From contig NZ_JAIQYZ010000003.1 of assembly GCF_020164495.1 (NCBI RefSeq), positions 1-64,000 on the forward strand: 64,000 bases of DNA, in the 5' to 3' direction. The translations under genes and the position numbers were made by a program. Every line of letters starts with the position of its first letter. The stretch's first letter is position 1. Below are positions 17,183 to 25,649 of this stretch, piece after piece. Source of the stretch: Psychroflexus lacisalsi. Its GTDB lineage: Bacteria > Bacteroidota > Bacteroidia > Flavobacteriales > Flavobacteriaceae. The notes beneath the pieces are model-generated. The model was not told where the DNA came from. It saw nothing but the letters and a program-made list of their open reading frames with translations, and searched no databases.

Positions 17183-18202
17183 CTAAAGTTCAATATTCAA
17201 TCCGAAAAAGCTAGAACTCGCTGCTCTATTGAATTGCGCATAGGAATAACTAAACCTAAGTTTATTAAATCTTATACTTACACCACCTGTAAGGCCCGAA
17301 AATGCCCTTTGGTCTTGGATTCTTAGTTCCTCTCCTCTTCTGAAATTATAACCTATCTGTACACTAAATGCTCCATCTGGAAAAAGTTCCGCTCCAAGAA
17401 TGGCATGGCGCAGAGCATTATTTAAAAAACCAGGATCATCTGGTGTAATATTCCCACTCAAATCTTCTTCATCTCTGGCAGTGTTTCTAAATGCAATGTT
17501 CCATTCTTGTAAGTTTTCTAAAGTAATATGCCAACGGATTGGTGCTTTTACCAATTTTTGAGAAACTCCTAATATCACTTCAAAAGGCATCGATTCTCTT
17601 ATATCATTGAAAGGTTTAAATTGGGTCCCAATATTTCTTACAACTCCTGAAACTACTAAATCCCACTCAGAGTAGATATAACTCACACCCAAATCCAAAG
17701 CACCAGCAAAAGAAGAGTATTGTTCTAGTTTGGAAGAAATCAATTTTAAATTTGCTCCTACATAAAAATCTGATCTCTCAATTCGCCTGGCATATCCAAT
17801 AGACAAGGCTGCTTCTTGACCTCCAAATTCAGCCATAGGATTTCCAGATTCATCAAATCCATCAAATCTACCGTAATCTATATAGGTTACACCCGCTTGT
17901 ATCATTTGAGTTCTTCTTCCAACATCATATGCGTAAGAAGCTGTTCCATAATTTACATCTGAAAAATAATTCATATAATTTGCAGACATCTGGTTGTGCA
18001 TTTCAAAATTAATAAGGGCAGGATTCGCCAGTGCATTTGCAGGATCTGAAGAATAAGATGTAATATTTTTTCCTCCGAGAGCAGAAATCTTGGGAGATAC
18101 TGGTAAATTCAGAAACTGATAAGTATCCTGACCACCAATTTGGGCAAAGGAAGGCCTTGTCATTCCCAAAATTATAATCAAAAAAATAAATATGTGTTTC
18201 AT
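17183..18202 (-). CDS. porQ: Type IX secretion system protein PorQ
   Basis: A 339-residue outer-membrane beta-barrel of the PorV/PorQ group, needed with PorU/PorZ for attachment of type IX cargo in studied Bacteroidota. A signal peptide (residues 1-20, ending PSFAQ) is followed by GGQDTYQFLNLPVSPKISAL, the family's characteristic start. Repeated amphipathic strands then lead to a C-terminal aromatic-rich barrel end, FGLNIEL. The SDPANALANPAL region resembles the FadL/PorV N-terminal hairpin. It lies 121 bases after lon on the same strand with a terminator between them, so it is probably transcribed on its own. Confidence 0.9.
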   Translation of the reverse strand: MKHIFIFLIIILGMTRPSFAQIGGQDTYQFLNLPVSPKISALGGKNITSYSSDPANALANPALINFEMHNQMSANYMNYFSDVNYGTASYAYDVGRRTQMIQAGVTYIDYGRFDGFDESGNPMAEFGGQEAALSIGYARRIERSDFYVGANLKLISSKLEQYSSFAGALDLGVSYIYSEWDLVVSGVVRNIGTQFKPFNDIRESMPFEVILGVSQKLVKAPIRWHITLENLQEWNIAFRNTARDEEDLSGNITPDDPGFLNNALRHAILGAELFPDGAFSVQIGYNFRRGEELRIQDQRAFSGLTGGVSIRFNKLRFSYSYAQFNRAASSSFFGLNIEL

Positions 18203-18270
18203 GAAACCTTTATAGCAGTATGTAAGGAAACGCAGTGCAATGTAATTTATTTTGAAAAAAAATAATCATT

Positions 18271-18299
18271 AAAAAACCAGATGAATAAACATCTGGTTT
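18271..18299 (-). terminator. Terminator of lon
   Basis: AACCAGATG - AATAAA - CATCTGGTT forms a nine-pair stem. On the minus strand it is followed by TTTTTT, 25 bases after the lon stop codon. Confidence 0.85.
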
Positions 18300-18323
18300 A
18301 GTTAACCTAAAAATTAAATTAAA

Positions 18324-20771
18324 TTAAAGGACTTTTGCATTTTTTACTTTTTGTTTCAGAAGTGCATAATCCAAGACTTCATGCATTTCACTTATGTAAT
18401 TTATTGTAAGTCCTTTGAGATAATCTTCTTTGATTTCTTCAATGTCCTTTCTATTCTCTTCGCAAAGTATAATTTCTTTAATTTTAGCGCGTTTCGCTGC
18501 CAATATTTTTTCCTTTATACCTCCTACTGGTAATACTTTACCCCTTAAAGTAATTTCTCCTGTCATCGCTAGATTCTTTTTGATCTTACGTTGAGTGAAT
18601 AAAGAAACCAATGATGTAAACATAGTTATACCAGCACTTGGGCCGTCTTTTGGTGTGGCGCCTTCAGGAACATGAATGTGTACATTGTAATCAGTGAAAA
18701 TATCTGGGTTTAATTTGAATTTCTCAGCATTAGATTTAATGTATTCCATTGCAATGGTTGCCGACTCTTTCATCACTTTTCCAAGGTTACCAGTAATGTT
18801 CAAATTACCCTTACCTTTAGAAAGAATGGATTCAATAAATAAAATTTCGCCTCCAACACTAGTCCATGCCAGACCAGTTACAACACCAGCTACTTCATTG
18901 TTTTCGTAAGAATTTCTAGGTCTTGAGGGACCTAAGATTTTTTCTACTCTTTCATTGGTTATCTTAATTTCGTAGTCCTCTTCCATAGCAATATCTTTAG
19001 CTACGTTACGAACCACTTTTGCAATTTGCTTTTCAAGATTCCTCACTCCAGACTCTCTTGTATAACCATCAATTATTTTTTCTAATTGCTGTTTTCCAAG
19101 TTTAATGTCTTCTTTTTTGATACCATGCTCTTTTATTTGCTTAGGAAGCAAATGACGCTTTGCAATTTCAATTTTTTCTTCAACTGTATATCCATTGACA
19201 TGAATGATTTCCATTCTGTCTCTTAGCGCTGGCTGGATTTGTGATAAATCGTTTGAAGTGGCTATAAACATAACCTTGGACAAATCATAACCTACTTCTA
19301 GGAAGTTATCATGAAAATCATCGTTTTGCTCTGGATCCAAAACTTCTAATAATGCTGAAGAAGGATCACCCTGATGACTACTCGCTAATTTATCTACTTC
19401 ATCAAGTACAAATACAGGGTTGCTCGTACCTGCTTTTTTCAAGCTTTGTACAATTCTACCTGGCATTGCGCCTATATAAGTCTTTCTATGACCTCGTATT
19501 TCTGCTTCATCACGCAAACCTCCAAGTGAAACTCTCGCATACTTTCTACCTAAAGCTTCAGCAATAGACTTACCTAGCGACGTTTTACCAACTCCGGGAG
19601 GACCTGAGAGACAAAGAATTGGAGACTTCATGTCTTTTCTAAGTTTTAGCACTGCCAAATATTCAATAATTCTTCTCTTTACATCTTCTAGTCCGTAGTG
19701 GTCACGATCGAGTACTTTTTGCGCTCTTTTCAGGTCAAATAGATCTTCACTTGTTTTATCCCACGGCAGGTCCAAAAATAAATCCAGGTAGTTACGCTGT
19801 ATGGAATACTCAGCAACCTGAGGATTCATTTTTTGTAATTTTGCCAATTCTTTCTTGAAATGAGAATCAACAGTATCTTTCCAGCTTTTTGTTTTAGCGC
19901 GTTCACGCATTTCTTCTACTTCACCTTCAGATGAAACGCCACCTAATTCTTCCTGTATGGTCTTCATTTGTTGATGAAGGAAATATTCACGCTGTTGCTG
20001 GCTCATATCGCTCTGAACCTTAGATTGAATATCATTTTTTAGTTCCAATTTCTGGAACTCAATATTCATTTGCTTTAAAGTTAAAAGAGCTCTTTCCTTA
20101 AGGTCACTGGTTTCTAAAAGGTTTTGCTTGTCCTTCACTTCTACACTCATATTAGAAGACACAAAATTGATTAAGAAAGAAGAACTTTCGATATTCTTGA
20201 TAGCGAAAGAAGCTTCAGAAGGAATGTTTGGACTGTCCTTTATTATGCGAAGTGATAAATCTTTAACCGAATCGATAATGGTTCTAAATTCCTCATCATC
20301 TGGAGCCGGTTTAATTTCTTCAAATTCTTCGATTTTACATCTCAAATAAGGTTCACTCGTTAAAGGCTCTGTAATTTTAAAGCGTTTTTTACCTTGTATA
20401 ATTACTGTAGTGTTTCCATCTGGCATTTTTAATACTCTCAGGATTCTTGCAACTACGCCTACTTTATGAACATCTTCAAAAGCTGGGTGTTCCTCATCAT
20501 CATTCATTTGAGCTACGACGCCTATGGTTTTATTTCCATTGTTAGCATCGTTAATTAGTTTGATAGATTTATCTCTTCCAGCGGTGATTGGAATGACCAC
20601 ACCTGGGAACAATACAGTATTTTTTAAAGGAAGAATTGGTAAATCATCTGGTAACAGTTCACGATTTATTTCCTCTTCGTCTTCTGAAGTCATAAGAGGA
20701 ATTAGTTCTGCATCCTCATCAATATTCTCGGTTGATAAATTATCTAGATTAAATAGTCCGGATTTTGCCAT
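18324..20771 (-). CDS. lon: ATP-dependent protease Lon
   Basis: An 815-residue cytoplasmic AAA+ protease for damaged and regulatory proteins. The LON substrate-binding domain (about residues 40-240) starts at [16 protein letters not shown]. It is followed by a helical coiled-coil region (~240-350), the ATPase with Walker [12 protein letters not shown] and Walker [10 protein letters not shown], and the Ser-Lys protease domain. The catalytic Ser is in [11 protein letters not shown] and the Lys in [13 protein letters not shown]. Length and order are standard. A perfect inverted repeat (20792-20807) sits just upstream of its start and may be a stress-control site. Confidence 0.97.
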   Translation of the reverse strand: MAKSGLFNLDNLSTENIDEDAELIPLMTSEDEEEINRELLPDDLPILPLKNTVLFPGVVIPITAGRDKSIKLINDANNGNKTIGVVAQMNDDEEHPAFEDVHKVGVVARILRVLKMPDGNTTVIIQGKKRFKITEPLTSEPYLRCKIEEFEEIKPAPDDEEFRTIIDSVKDLSLRIIKDSPNIPSEASFAIKNIESSSFLINFVSSNMSVEVKDKQNLLETSDLKERALLTLKQMNIEFQKLELKNDIQSKVQSDMSQQQREYFLHQQMKTIQEELGGVSSEGEVEEMRERAKTKSWKDTVDSHFKKELAKLQKMNPQVAEYSIQRNYLDLFLDLPWDKTSEDLFDLKRAQKVLDRDHYGLEDVKRRIIEYLAVLKLRKDMKSPILCLSGPPGVGKTSLGKSIAEALGRKYARVSLGGLRDEAEIRGHRKTYIGAMPGRIVQSLKKAGTSNPVFVLDEVDKLASSHQGDPSSALLEVLDPEQNDDFHDNFLEVGYDLSKVMFIATSNDLSQIQPALRDRMEIIHVNGYTVEEKIEIAKRHLLPKQIKEHGIKKEDIKLGKQQLEKIIDGYTRESGVRNLEKQIAKVVRNVAKDIAMEEDYEIKITNERVEKILGPSRPRNSYENNEVAGVVTGLAWTSVGGEILFIESILSKGKGNLNITGNLGKVMKESATIAMEYIKSNAEKFKLNPDIFTDYNVHIHVPEGATPKDGPSAGITMFTSLVSLFTQRKIKKNLAMTGEITLRGKVLPVGGIKEKILAAKRAKIKEIILCEENRKDIEEIKEDYLKGLTINYISEMHEVLDYALLKQKVKNAKVL

Positions 20772-20791
20772 AATTATTTTTTTGTCAAAAT

Positions 20792-20807
20792 GTCAGTAAA
20801 CACTGAC
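20792..20807. promoter_or_regulatory. Inverted repeat upstream of lon
   Basis: GTCAGT-AAAC-ACTGAC, perfect six-base arms, centred about 28 bases before the lon ATG. It could be an operator or a small 5'-leader hairpin. It does not match the HrcA CIRCE sequence. Confidence 0.35.
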
Positions 20808-20900
20808 TCAACTTCTTATTTTACATTATTTTTCTTGAAATATCCTGCTATACCATTGATATCAGGATTCAATTTATATAGGGTCAATTCCTATGCCATG

Positions 20901-20908
20901 CAAAATTA
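20901..20908 (-). promoter_or_regulatory. Possible -7 box of lon
   Basis: TAATTTTG on the minus strand fits TAnnTTTG, 129 bases upstream of the lon start. No -33 TTG is seen at normal spacing, so support is weak. If used, it would give a leader of about 120 bases containing the inverted repeat. Confidence 0.3.
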
Positions 20909-20975
20909 CCACTATTATGCCTTTTTGTTTTTGTATTCTATTATAATTAGTCGAAATTTACCTTTTGGTTAAACT

Positions 20976-21518
20976 ATGAACACAAACGAACAATTCGACC
21001 TTATAATAAAGGACACAAGGGATCTTTTTGTCAAAAAGACTCAAGACTACGGTACTGCTTGGAGAATACTAAGACTTACTTCCTTAACTGATCAAATTTT
21101 CATAAAAGCAAGCAGAATAAGAAGTCTGCAAGAAAATAAAGTTCAGAAAGTAGAAGAAAACGAAGATTCTGAGTTTATTGGGATCATCAATTATTCTATT
21201 ATGGCTTTAATTCAAATTGAACTGGGCATTTCTGAAAAAGCAGATCTAAGTCCAGACGAAGCCGTAATTCAATATAATCTTCAAGTTGAAAAAGCTAAAA
21301 CCCTAATGATTGATAAAAATCATGATTATGGTGAGGTTTGGAGGAAGATGAGAGTGAGTTCCCTGACTGATCTTATTTTGCAAAAACTTCTACGGATAAA
21401 ACAGATTGAAGATAATGCAGGACAGACTTTAGTGAGCGAAGGTATCGAAGCAGGTTATCTCGATATCATAAATTATTCAGTGTTTGCTTTAATTCATTTA
21501 AACTTCAAATCAAAATGA
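20976..21518 (+). CDS. DUF1599 domain protein, duplicated domain
   Basis: A 180-residue soluble protein made of two similar helical halves. Residues ~4-88 contain KKTQDYGTAWRILRLTSLTD and GIINYSIMALIQIEL. Residues ~95-178 contain DKNHDYGEVWRKMRVSSLTD and DIINYSVFALIHLNF. This is the DUF1599 / nucleotide-modification-associated architecture, common in Bacteroidota beside BT_3928-like and tpiA genes. The conserved DYG..WR..R segments look like a binding site, possibly for a nucleotide, but no reaction is established. The stop overlaps the next gene's start (ATGA), and it is the first gene of a six-gene operon. Confidence 0.88.
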   Translation: MNTNEQFDLIIKDTRDLFVKKTQDYGTAWRILRLTSLTDQIFIKASRIRSLQENKVQKVEENEDSEFIGIINYSIMALIQIELGISEKADLSPDEAVIQYNLQVEKAKTLMIDKNHDYGEVWRKMRVSSLTDLILQKLLRIKQIEDNAGQTLVSEGIEAGYLDIINYSVFALIHLNFKSK

Positions 21519-22603
21519 AATACATAGTAGGCTTTTCTAGAATTTTTGTTGGTATTTTATTCATTTTCAGTGGATTTGTAAAATTGAATGATCCCATTGG
21601 ATTTTCTTACAAACTAGAAGAGTATTTCGGCAAAGGAGTTCTGAATCTGGAATTCTTGATTCCTTTCGCATTGGTTTTGGCAATATTCATTGTGATTTAT
21701 GAATTGCTTTTGGGCTTAACCCTACTGATTGGTTATGCGCCTAAATTTACCAAATGGAGTCTACTTTTGATGATTGTATTTTTTACTTTCCTGACATTTT
21801 ATTCGGCGTATTTCAATAAAGTCACCGATTGCGGTTGCTTTGGTGATGCCATTCCCTTGACGCCCTGGCAGTCTTTTATAAAGGACATCATACTTTTAAT
21901 TCTGATTTTGATATTATTCTTTAATGAAAAGTATATCAAACCTATTTTTGCAAAACCATCTTTAAAATGGATAGTATTTGCTGCATCCATAGCCTGTCTT
22001 TATTTCGCCTACCATGTTTTAATGCATTTGCCTACGATAGATTTTCGTGCCTATAAAATTGGAACCAATATCCCTGAAGCCATGAGTTATCTAGATGATG
22101 CTCAAGAAGCAGTCTATGAATATGAATGGACCTTTGAAAACAATGACAACAAGGAAGTTTATACAACTAATGGAAGCTATCCGGATGTACCTGGTGAATT
22201 TATCAATGTTGAAACAAAAATGATAAATGAGGGATACATTCCTCCAATTCGTGATTTCTCTCTTATAAAGGGTGGCGAAGACTATATTGAAGATTTGATG
22301 CAAGAAGATCAACTGATGATCGTTGTAGCTTATAATCTTTCCAAAACTGAACATGAAGGATGGACGAAACTATCATCTGCGCTGAATAAAGCCAAAGAAA
22401 ACAACTTCAAAATTATTGGTCTTACAGCTTCCGGAGAAAAATATATATTAAAAATTAAAAGCGATTATACCTTGAATTTTGATTTTTATTTCTCAGATGA
22501 AACTGCAATCAAAACTATCATAAGAGCAAATCCTGGGCTTGTCATTATTGAAAATGGTACCATTACAAATAAGTTTCATTGGAATGATGCAGATGAATTC
22601 TAA
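21515..22603 (+). CDS. BT_3928-like DoxX-type membrane protein
   Basis: A 362-residue inner-membrane protein. Four to five hydrophobic helices (about residues 5-25, 45-70, 75-100, 120-140 and 150-170) form a DoxX/MauE-like domain, beginning FSRIFVGILFIFSGFVKL. A DCGCFGD motif stands near residue 110; such CxC pairs in MauE-type proteins point to thiol redox work. The C-terminal ~180 residues are soluble and may take a thioredoxin-like fold, though without a CxxC motif. It overlaps DUF1599 by four bases and is followed by the ABC permease gene after 12 bases. Function is not established; a membrane redox or disulfide role is an inference. Confidence 0.82.
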   Translation: MKYIVGFSRIFVGILFIFSGFVKLNDPIGFSYKLEEYFGKGVLNLEFLIPFALVLAIFIVIYELLLGLTLLIGYAPKFTKWSLLLMIVFFTFLTFYSAYFNKVTDCGCFGDAIPLTPWQSFIKDIILLILILILFFNEKYIKPIFAKPSLKWIVFAASIACLYFAYHVLMHLPTIDFRAYKIGTNIPEAMSYLDDAQEAVYEYEWTFENNDNKEVYTTNGSYPDVPGEFINVETKMINEGYIPPIRDFSLIKGGEDYIEDLMQEDQLMIVVAYNLSKTEHEGWTKLSSALNKAKENNFKIIGLTASGEKYILKIKSDYTLNFDFYFSDETAIKTIIRANPGLVIIENGTITNKFHWNDADEF

Positions 22604-22615
22604 AAGATATATCCA

Positions 22616-23683
22616 TTGCTGAAAAATTTTGTTCAAAAAACTGCTTATGCTTTACTCACCGTTTTTGGTGTAGTTACCGTGATATTTTTTCTTTTTAATG
22701 TTCTGCCTGGAGATCCTGCACAAATGATGCTTGGGCAAAATGAAACTCAAGAACAACTTCAGCAACAAAAAGAAAAATATGGTTTTGATAAAAGCATAGG
22801 TCAGCAGTACTTATACTATATTAATGATTTGCTGCCTATCTCCTGGCATAGTTCAAATGTAAAAGACTTTACTTATTTTGAAGAGAATAAATATAATGGA
22901 ACGCAATTATTTTCCTTGGCTGCAGGCTCTGTTTATATAAAAACACCCTATTTAAGAACTTCATTCCAACGTCAGGATCAAAAAGTGCTTGATATTATTA
23001 AACAAACTTTACCGAACACAGCAATTTTAGCGGTCTCTTCAATTGCAATTGCGCTTATTATAGGTATTTTTTTGGGAATTATTTCTGCCCTTCAAAAGGA
23101 TACCTGGATAGACAAAAGCATACAAGTCCTTAGCACCTTAGGCATGAGCTTGCCTTCTTTTTTTAGTGCTATTCTTGCAGCTTGGCTCTTTGGCTATGTT
23201 CTTAAGGAATACACAGGATTAAACATGACAGGCAATCTTTACGAATTAGACGATTTTGGTGAAGAAAAGATTTTTCATTTCAAAAACTTAATATTACCAG
23301 CCTTTGTACTAGGAATCAGGCCGCTTGCAGTTGTTGTTCAGCTTATGAGAAGTTCGCTATTAGAAGTGTTTCAGCAAGATTACATAAGAACAGCTAGAGC
23401 AAAAGGACTAAGCGCTTATTCAGTAATTATAAATCACAGCTTAAAAAACGCGTTAAATCCAGTTGTCACTGCCATATCAGGCTGGTTTGCCTCCATGCTG
23501 GCGGGAGCTGTTTTTGTTGAATATATTTTCGGATGGAATGGCATCGGAAAAGAAATAGTAGATGCTTTAAACACGCTAGATTTGCCAATTATTATGGGAG
23601 CAGTGTTAACCATAGCTATCATCTTTATCATTATTAATATCTTAGTAGATATAATTTACAAACTATTAGACCCAAGAATATAA
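22616..23683 (+). CDS. Dpp/Opp-type ABC transporter permease
   Basis: A 355-residue inner-membrane permease of the DppB/OppB family. The first helix (about residues 8-30) is followed by the signature LPGDPAQMMLG, then five more helices. The ABC-binding EAA loop is RTARAKGLSAYSVIINHSLKNALNPVVTA. About 90 residues are inserted between helices 1 and 2. The start is TTG at 22616, which matches the family's M(I/L)KN N-terminus; no ATG precedes it. No second permease, ATPase or binding protein is encoded nearby. It sits in the DUF1599-tpiA operon 16 bases before tpiA, so its partners must be elsewhere. Confidence 0.87.
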   Translation: MLKNFVQKTAYALLTVFGVVTVIFFLFNVLPGDPAQMMLGQNETQEQLQQQKEKYGFDKSIGQQYLYYINDLLPISWHSSNVKDFTYFEENKYNGTQLFSLAAGSVYIKTPYLRTSFQRQDQKVLDIIKQTLPNTAILAVSSIAIALIIGIFLGIISALQKDTWIDKSIQVLSTLGMSLPSFFSAILAAWLFGYVLKEYTGLNMTGNLYELDDFGEEKIFHFKNLILPAFVLGIRPLAVVVQLMRSSLLEVFQQDYIRTARAKGLSAYSVIINHSLKNALNPVVTAISGWFASMLAGAVFVEYIFGWNGIGKEIVDALNTLDLPIIMGAVLTIAIIFIIINILVDIIYKLLDPRI

Positions 23684-23699
23684 ATTAAAAATAAAAATC

Positions 23700-24452
23700 A
23701 TGAGAACTCAAATTGTAGCAGGAAACTGGAAAATGAATTGTAACCTAGATGAAGCTCTTCATTTGCTAAACGATTTAAAGCTAAAGGATTTTTCCAAATC
23801 TAATGCTGAAGTAATCATTGCTCCACCATATACTAACTTATATCCTATACATCAAAATTTAAAAGATTCTTCAATAAAAATATCTTCTCAAAACATCAAT
23901 GAAAATGAGGAAGGTGCTTTTACAGGAGAAATATCTCCAGATATGCTTAAAAGTGTGGGAGTTGAATATGTCATTATCGGCCACAGTGAGCGAAGAGCTA
24001 TTTATAACGAAACTAATGATGTATTAGCTAAAAAAGTTACTGCATCCCTTAAGCATGACTTTAAAATCATGTTTTGCATAGGAGAAAAATTAGAACAAAG
24101 AAAAGCAGACAAGCATTTTGATATAGTTAAGGAGCAGTTGGAAAAAGGACTTTTTCACGTTAGTGCTTCAGACATGAAAAACGTTGTCATAGCTTACGAA
24201 CCAGTTTGGGCTATTGGAACCGGAGAAACAGCATCTCCCGAACAAGCTCAGGAAATTCATGAATATATTCGAAAAGTACTGGCTGAAAAATATAGTCAGG
24301 ATGTTGCAGACCAAACTTCTATTCTATACGGAGGAAGTGTAAAACCAAACAATGCTAAAGAAATTTTCGCCAAAAAAGACGTTGATGGAGGACTTATCGG
24401 TGGAGCTTCTTTGGATGCAAAAAGCTTTTCAGAAATTGTGATGTCATTCTAA
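23700..24452 (+). CDS. tpiA: Triosephosphate isomerase
   Basis: A 250-residue TIM-barrel glycolytic enzyme interconverting dihydroxyacetone phosphate and glyceraldehyde 3-phosphate. All catalytic residues are visible: Lys in AGNWKMN (about residue 13), His in IIGHSERR (about 97) and Glu in AYEPVWAIGTGE (about 169), with the phosphate-gripping loop AIGTGETAS and YGGSVKPNN. It is separated from prmA by a single base and follows the ABC permease gene by 16 bases, so it is inside the operon. The other glycolytic genes of the window (pgi, gap, pfkA) are some 33 kb away in a separate cluster. Confidence 0.97.
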   Translation: MRTQIVAGNWKMNCNLDEALHLLNDLKLKDFSKSNAEVIIAPPYTNLYPIHQNLKDSSIKISSQNINENEEGAFTGEISPDMLKSVGVEYVIIGHSERRAIYNETNDVLAKKVTASLKHDFKIMFCIGEKLEQRKADKHFDIVKEQLEKGLFHVSASDMKNVVIAYEPVWAIGTGETASPEQAQEIHEYIRKVLAEKYSQDVADQTSILYGGSVKPNNAKEIFAKKDVDGGLIGGASLDAKSFSEIVMSF

Positions 24453-24453
24453 A

Positions 24454-25278
24454 ATGAAATACATAGAATATAAATTTGAGGTTCACCCCCTTCAGCCCGG
24501 CAGAGATATTCTGCTGGCTGAATTGGGTGAATTACCTTTTGAAAGTTTTGAAGATCATGAAAAAGGTCTTCTTGGGTATATTATTGAATCGGAAGATAGG
24601 AAAGATCTCCTCAATGAAGTCTCCATTCTAAAATCGGATGAATTTCAAATCGTTCATACCAAGTCGACAATAGAGCAAGTCAATTGGAATGAAGAATGGG
24701 AGAAAAATTTCCATCCTATTCATATTGACACTAGATGTACGATACGAACACCTTTCCATTCCAAAACAAAGGCTGATATCGACATCATTATAGAGCCAAA
24801 AATGTCCTTTGGAACTGGGCATCATGCAACAACCTATCAAATTTCTGAAATGCTTCTTGAAGAAGATTGCGAGAATAAAAGAGTTCTGGACATGGGATGT
24901 GGCACTGGAGTTCTAGGAATTCTTACTGACATCCGAGGAGCTACATCTGTAGATTATATTGATATTGATACCTGGTGCGTTGAAAACACTGAAGAAAATC
25001 TAGAGCGGAATTCTTGCAAAGGAAATGTCATCCTGGGAGGATCCGATAAAATTGAAAAAAATTACGATTTGATTTTGGCGAACATCAATAGAAATATTCT
25101 TTTAGAAGATATGTCAACTTACTCAGCTCATTTGGTGTCTGGTGGTGCAATTTATTTTAGCGGATTTTATGAAGAAGATCTAGAACTTATTGAAAAAGAA
25201 GCAAGTCGCAATGAATTGACATTCGTTAAACATCAAACAAAAGACAACTGGGTAGCGGTCAAATTCACAAAAAATTAA
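24454..25278 (+). CDS. prmA: Ribosomal protein L11 methyltransferase
   Basis: A 274-residue SAM-dependent methyltransferase that trimethylates ribosomal protein L11. An N-terminal substrate-recognition domain (residues 1-~85) is followed by a linker with GTGHHATT and a class I methyltransferase domain. SAM motif I is VLDMGCGTGVLGIL and the post-motif is LILANINRNILL. It starts one base after the tpiA stop and lies 45 bases before clpS, an arrangement common in Flavobacteriia. Confidence 0.95.
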   Translation: MKYIEYKFEVHPLQPGRDILLAELGELPFESFEDHEKGLLGYIIESEDRKDLLNEVSILKSDEFQIVHTKSTIEQVNWNEEWEKNFHPIHIDTRCTIRTPFHSKTKADIDIIIEPKMSFGTGHHATTYQISEMLLEEDCENKRVLDMGCGTGVLGILTDIRGATSVDYIDIDTWCVENTEENLERNSCKGNVILGGSDKIEKNYDLILANINRNILLEDMSTYSAHLVSGGAIYFSGFYEEDLELIEKEASRNELTFVKHQTKDNWVAVKFTKN

Positions 25279-25281
25279 ATG

Positions 25282-25308
25282 TTGCTTAAAGTATTCTATT
25301 TATATTTG
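25282..25308 (+). promoter_or_regulatory. Promoter of clpS
   Basis: TTG (25282-25284), 16 bases, TATATTTG (25301-25308): both elements of the Bacteroidota promoter, 15 bases before the clpS ATG. It would let clpS be transcribed separately from the tpiA-prmA operon. Confidence 0.55.
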
Positions 25309-25323
25309 CTCTAAAATTTAGTA

Positions 25324-25599
25324 ATGAGCGTTAAAGAAGAAGTTTTAGAAGATGTTGATGTAAAAGAAAAACTTACAGATTCTCATGAAATTGTGGTATA
25401 TAATGACGAAGTCAACACCTTTGATCATGTCATAGAAACTTTGATTAAAACCTGTGATCATGATGCCTTACAAGCAGAACAGTGCACTCTTTTAATCCAT
25501 TACAAAGGAAAATGTGCCGTTAAGTCTGGAGATTTTGATGACTTAAAACCAAGATGTACAGAAATTCTTAGAGCTGGAATCAGCGCAGAAATAGTATAA
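25324..25599 (+). CDS. clpS: ClpAP/ClpCP adaptor ClpS
   Basis: A 91-residue adaptor that hands N-degron substrates to the Clp unfoldase. A flexible N-terminal tail is followed by the ClpS fold: NDEVNTFDHVIETLI holds the N-degron contacts, and LIHYKGKCAVKSGDF is the second binding segment. Residues around CTEILRAGISAEI match the C-terminal Clp-binding helix and strand. Length is normal. It has its own promoter candidate and ends at a strong bidirectional terminator. Confidence 0.93.
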   Translation: MSVKEEVLEDVDVKEKLTDSHEIVVYNDEVNTFDHVIETLIKTCDHDALQAEQCTLLIHYKGKCAVKSGDFDDLKPRCTEILRAGISAEIV

Positions 25600-25625
25600 A
25601 AAAGCCTCGAGATTCGAGGCTTTTT
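25598..25625. terminator. Bidirectional terminator between clpS and degT-type gene
   Basis: AAAAAAGCCTCGA - GAT - TCGAGGCTTTTT, a GC-rich symmetric hairpin between the convergent stops at 25599 and 25650. Confidence 0.88.
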
Positions 25626-25649
25626 AAATTTTCAAGTAAATTGGAATAA

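Noticed and set aside
20790-20972. 60-codon open frame between lon and DUF1599
   Set aside because: It covers the divergent promoter region and the lon inverted repeat, has a composition driven by AT-rich DNA (many Tyr, Phe, Ile), and has no family resemblance.
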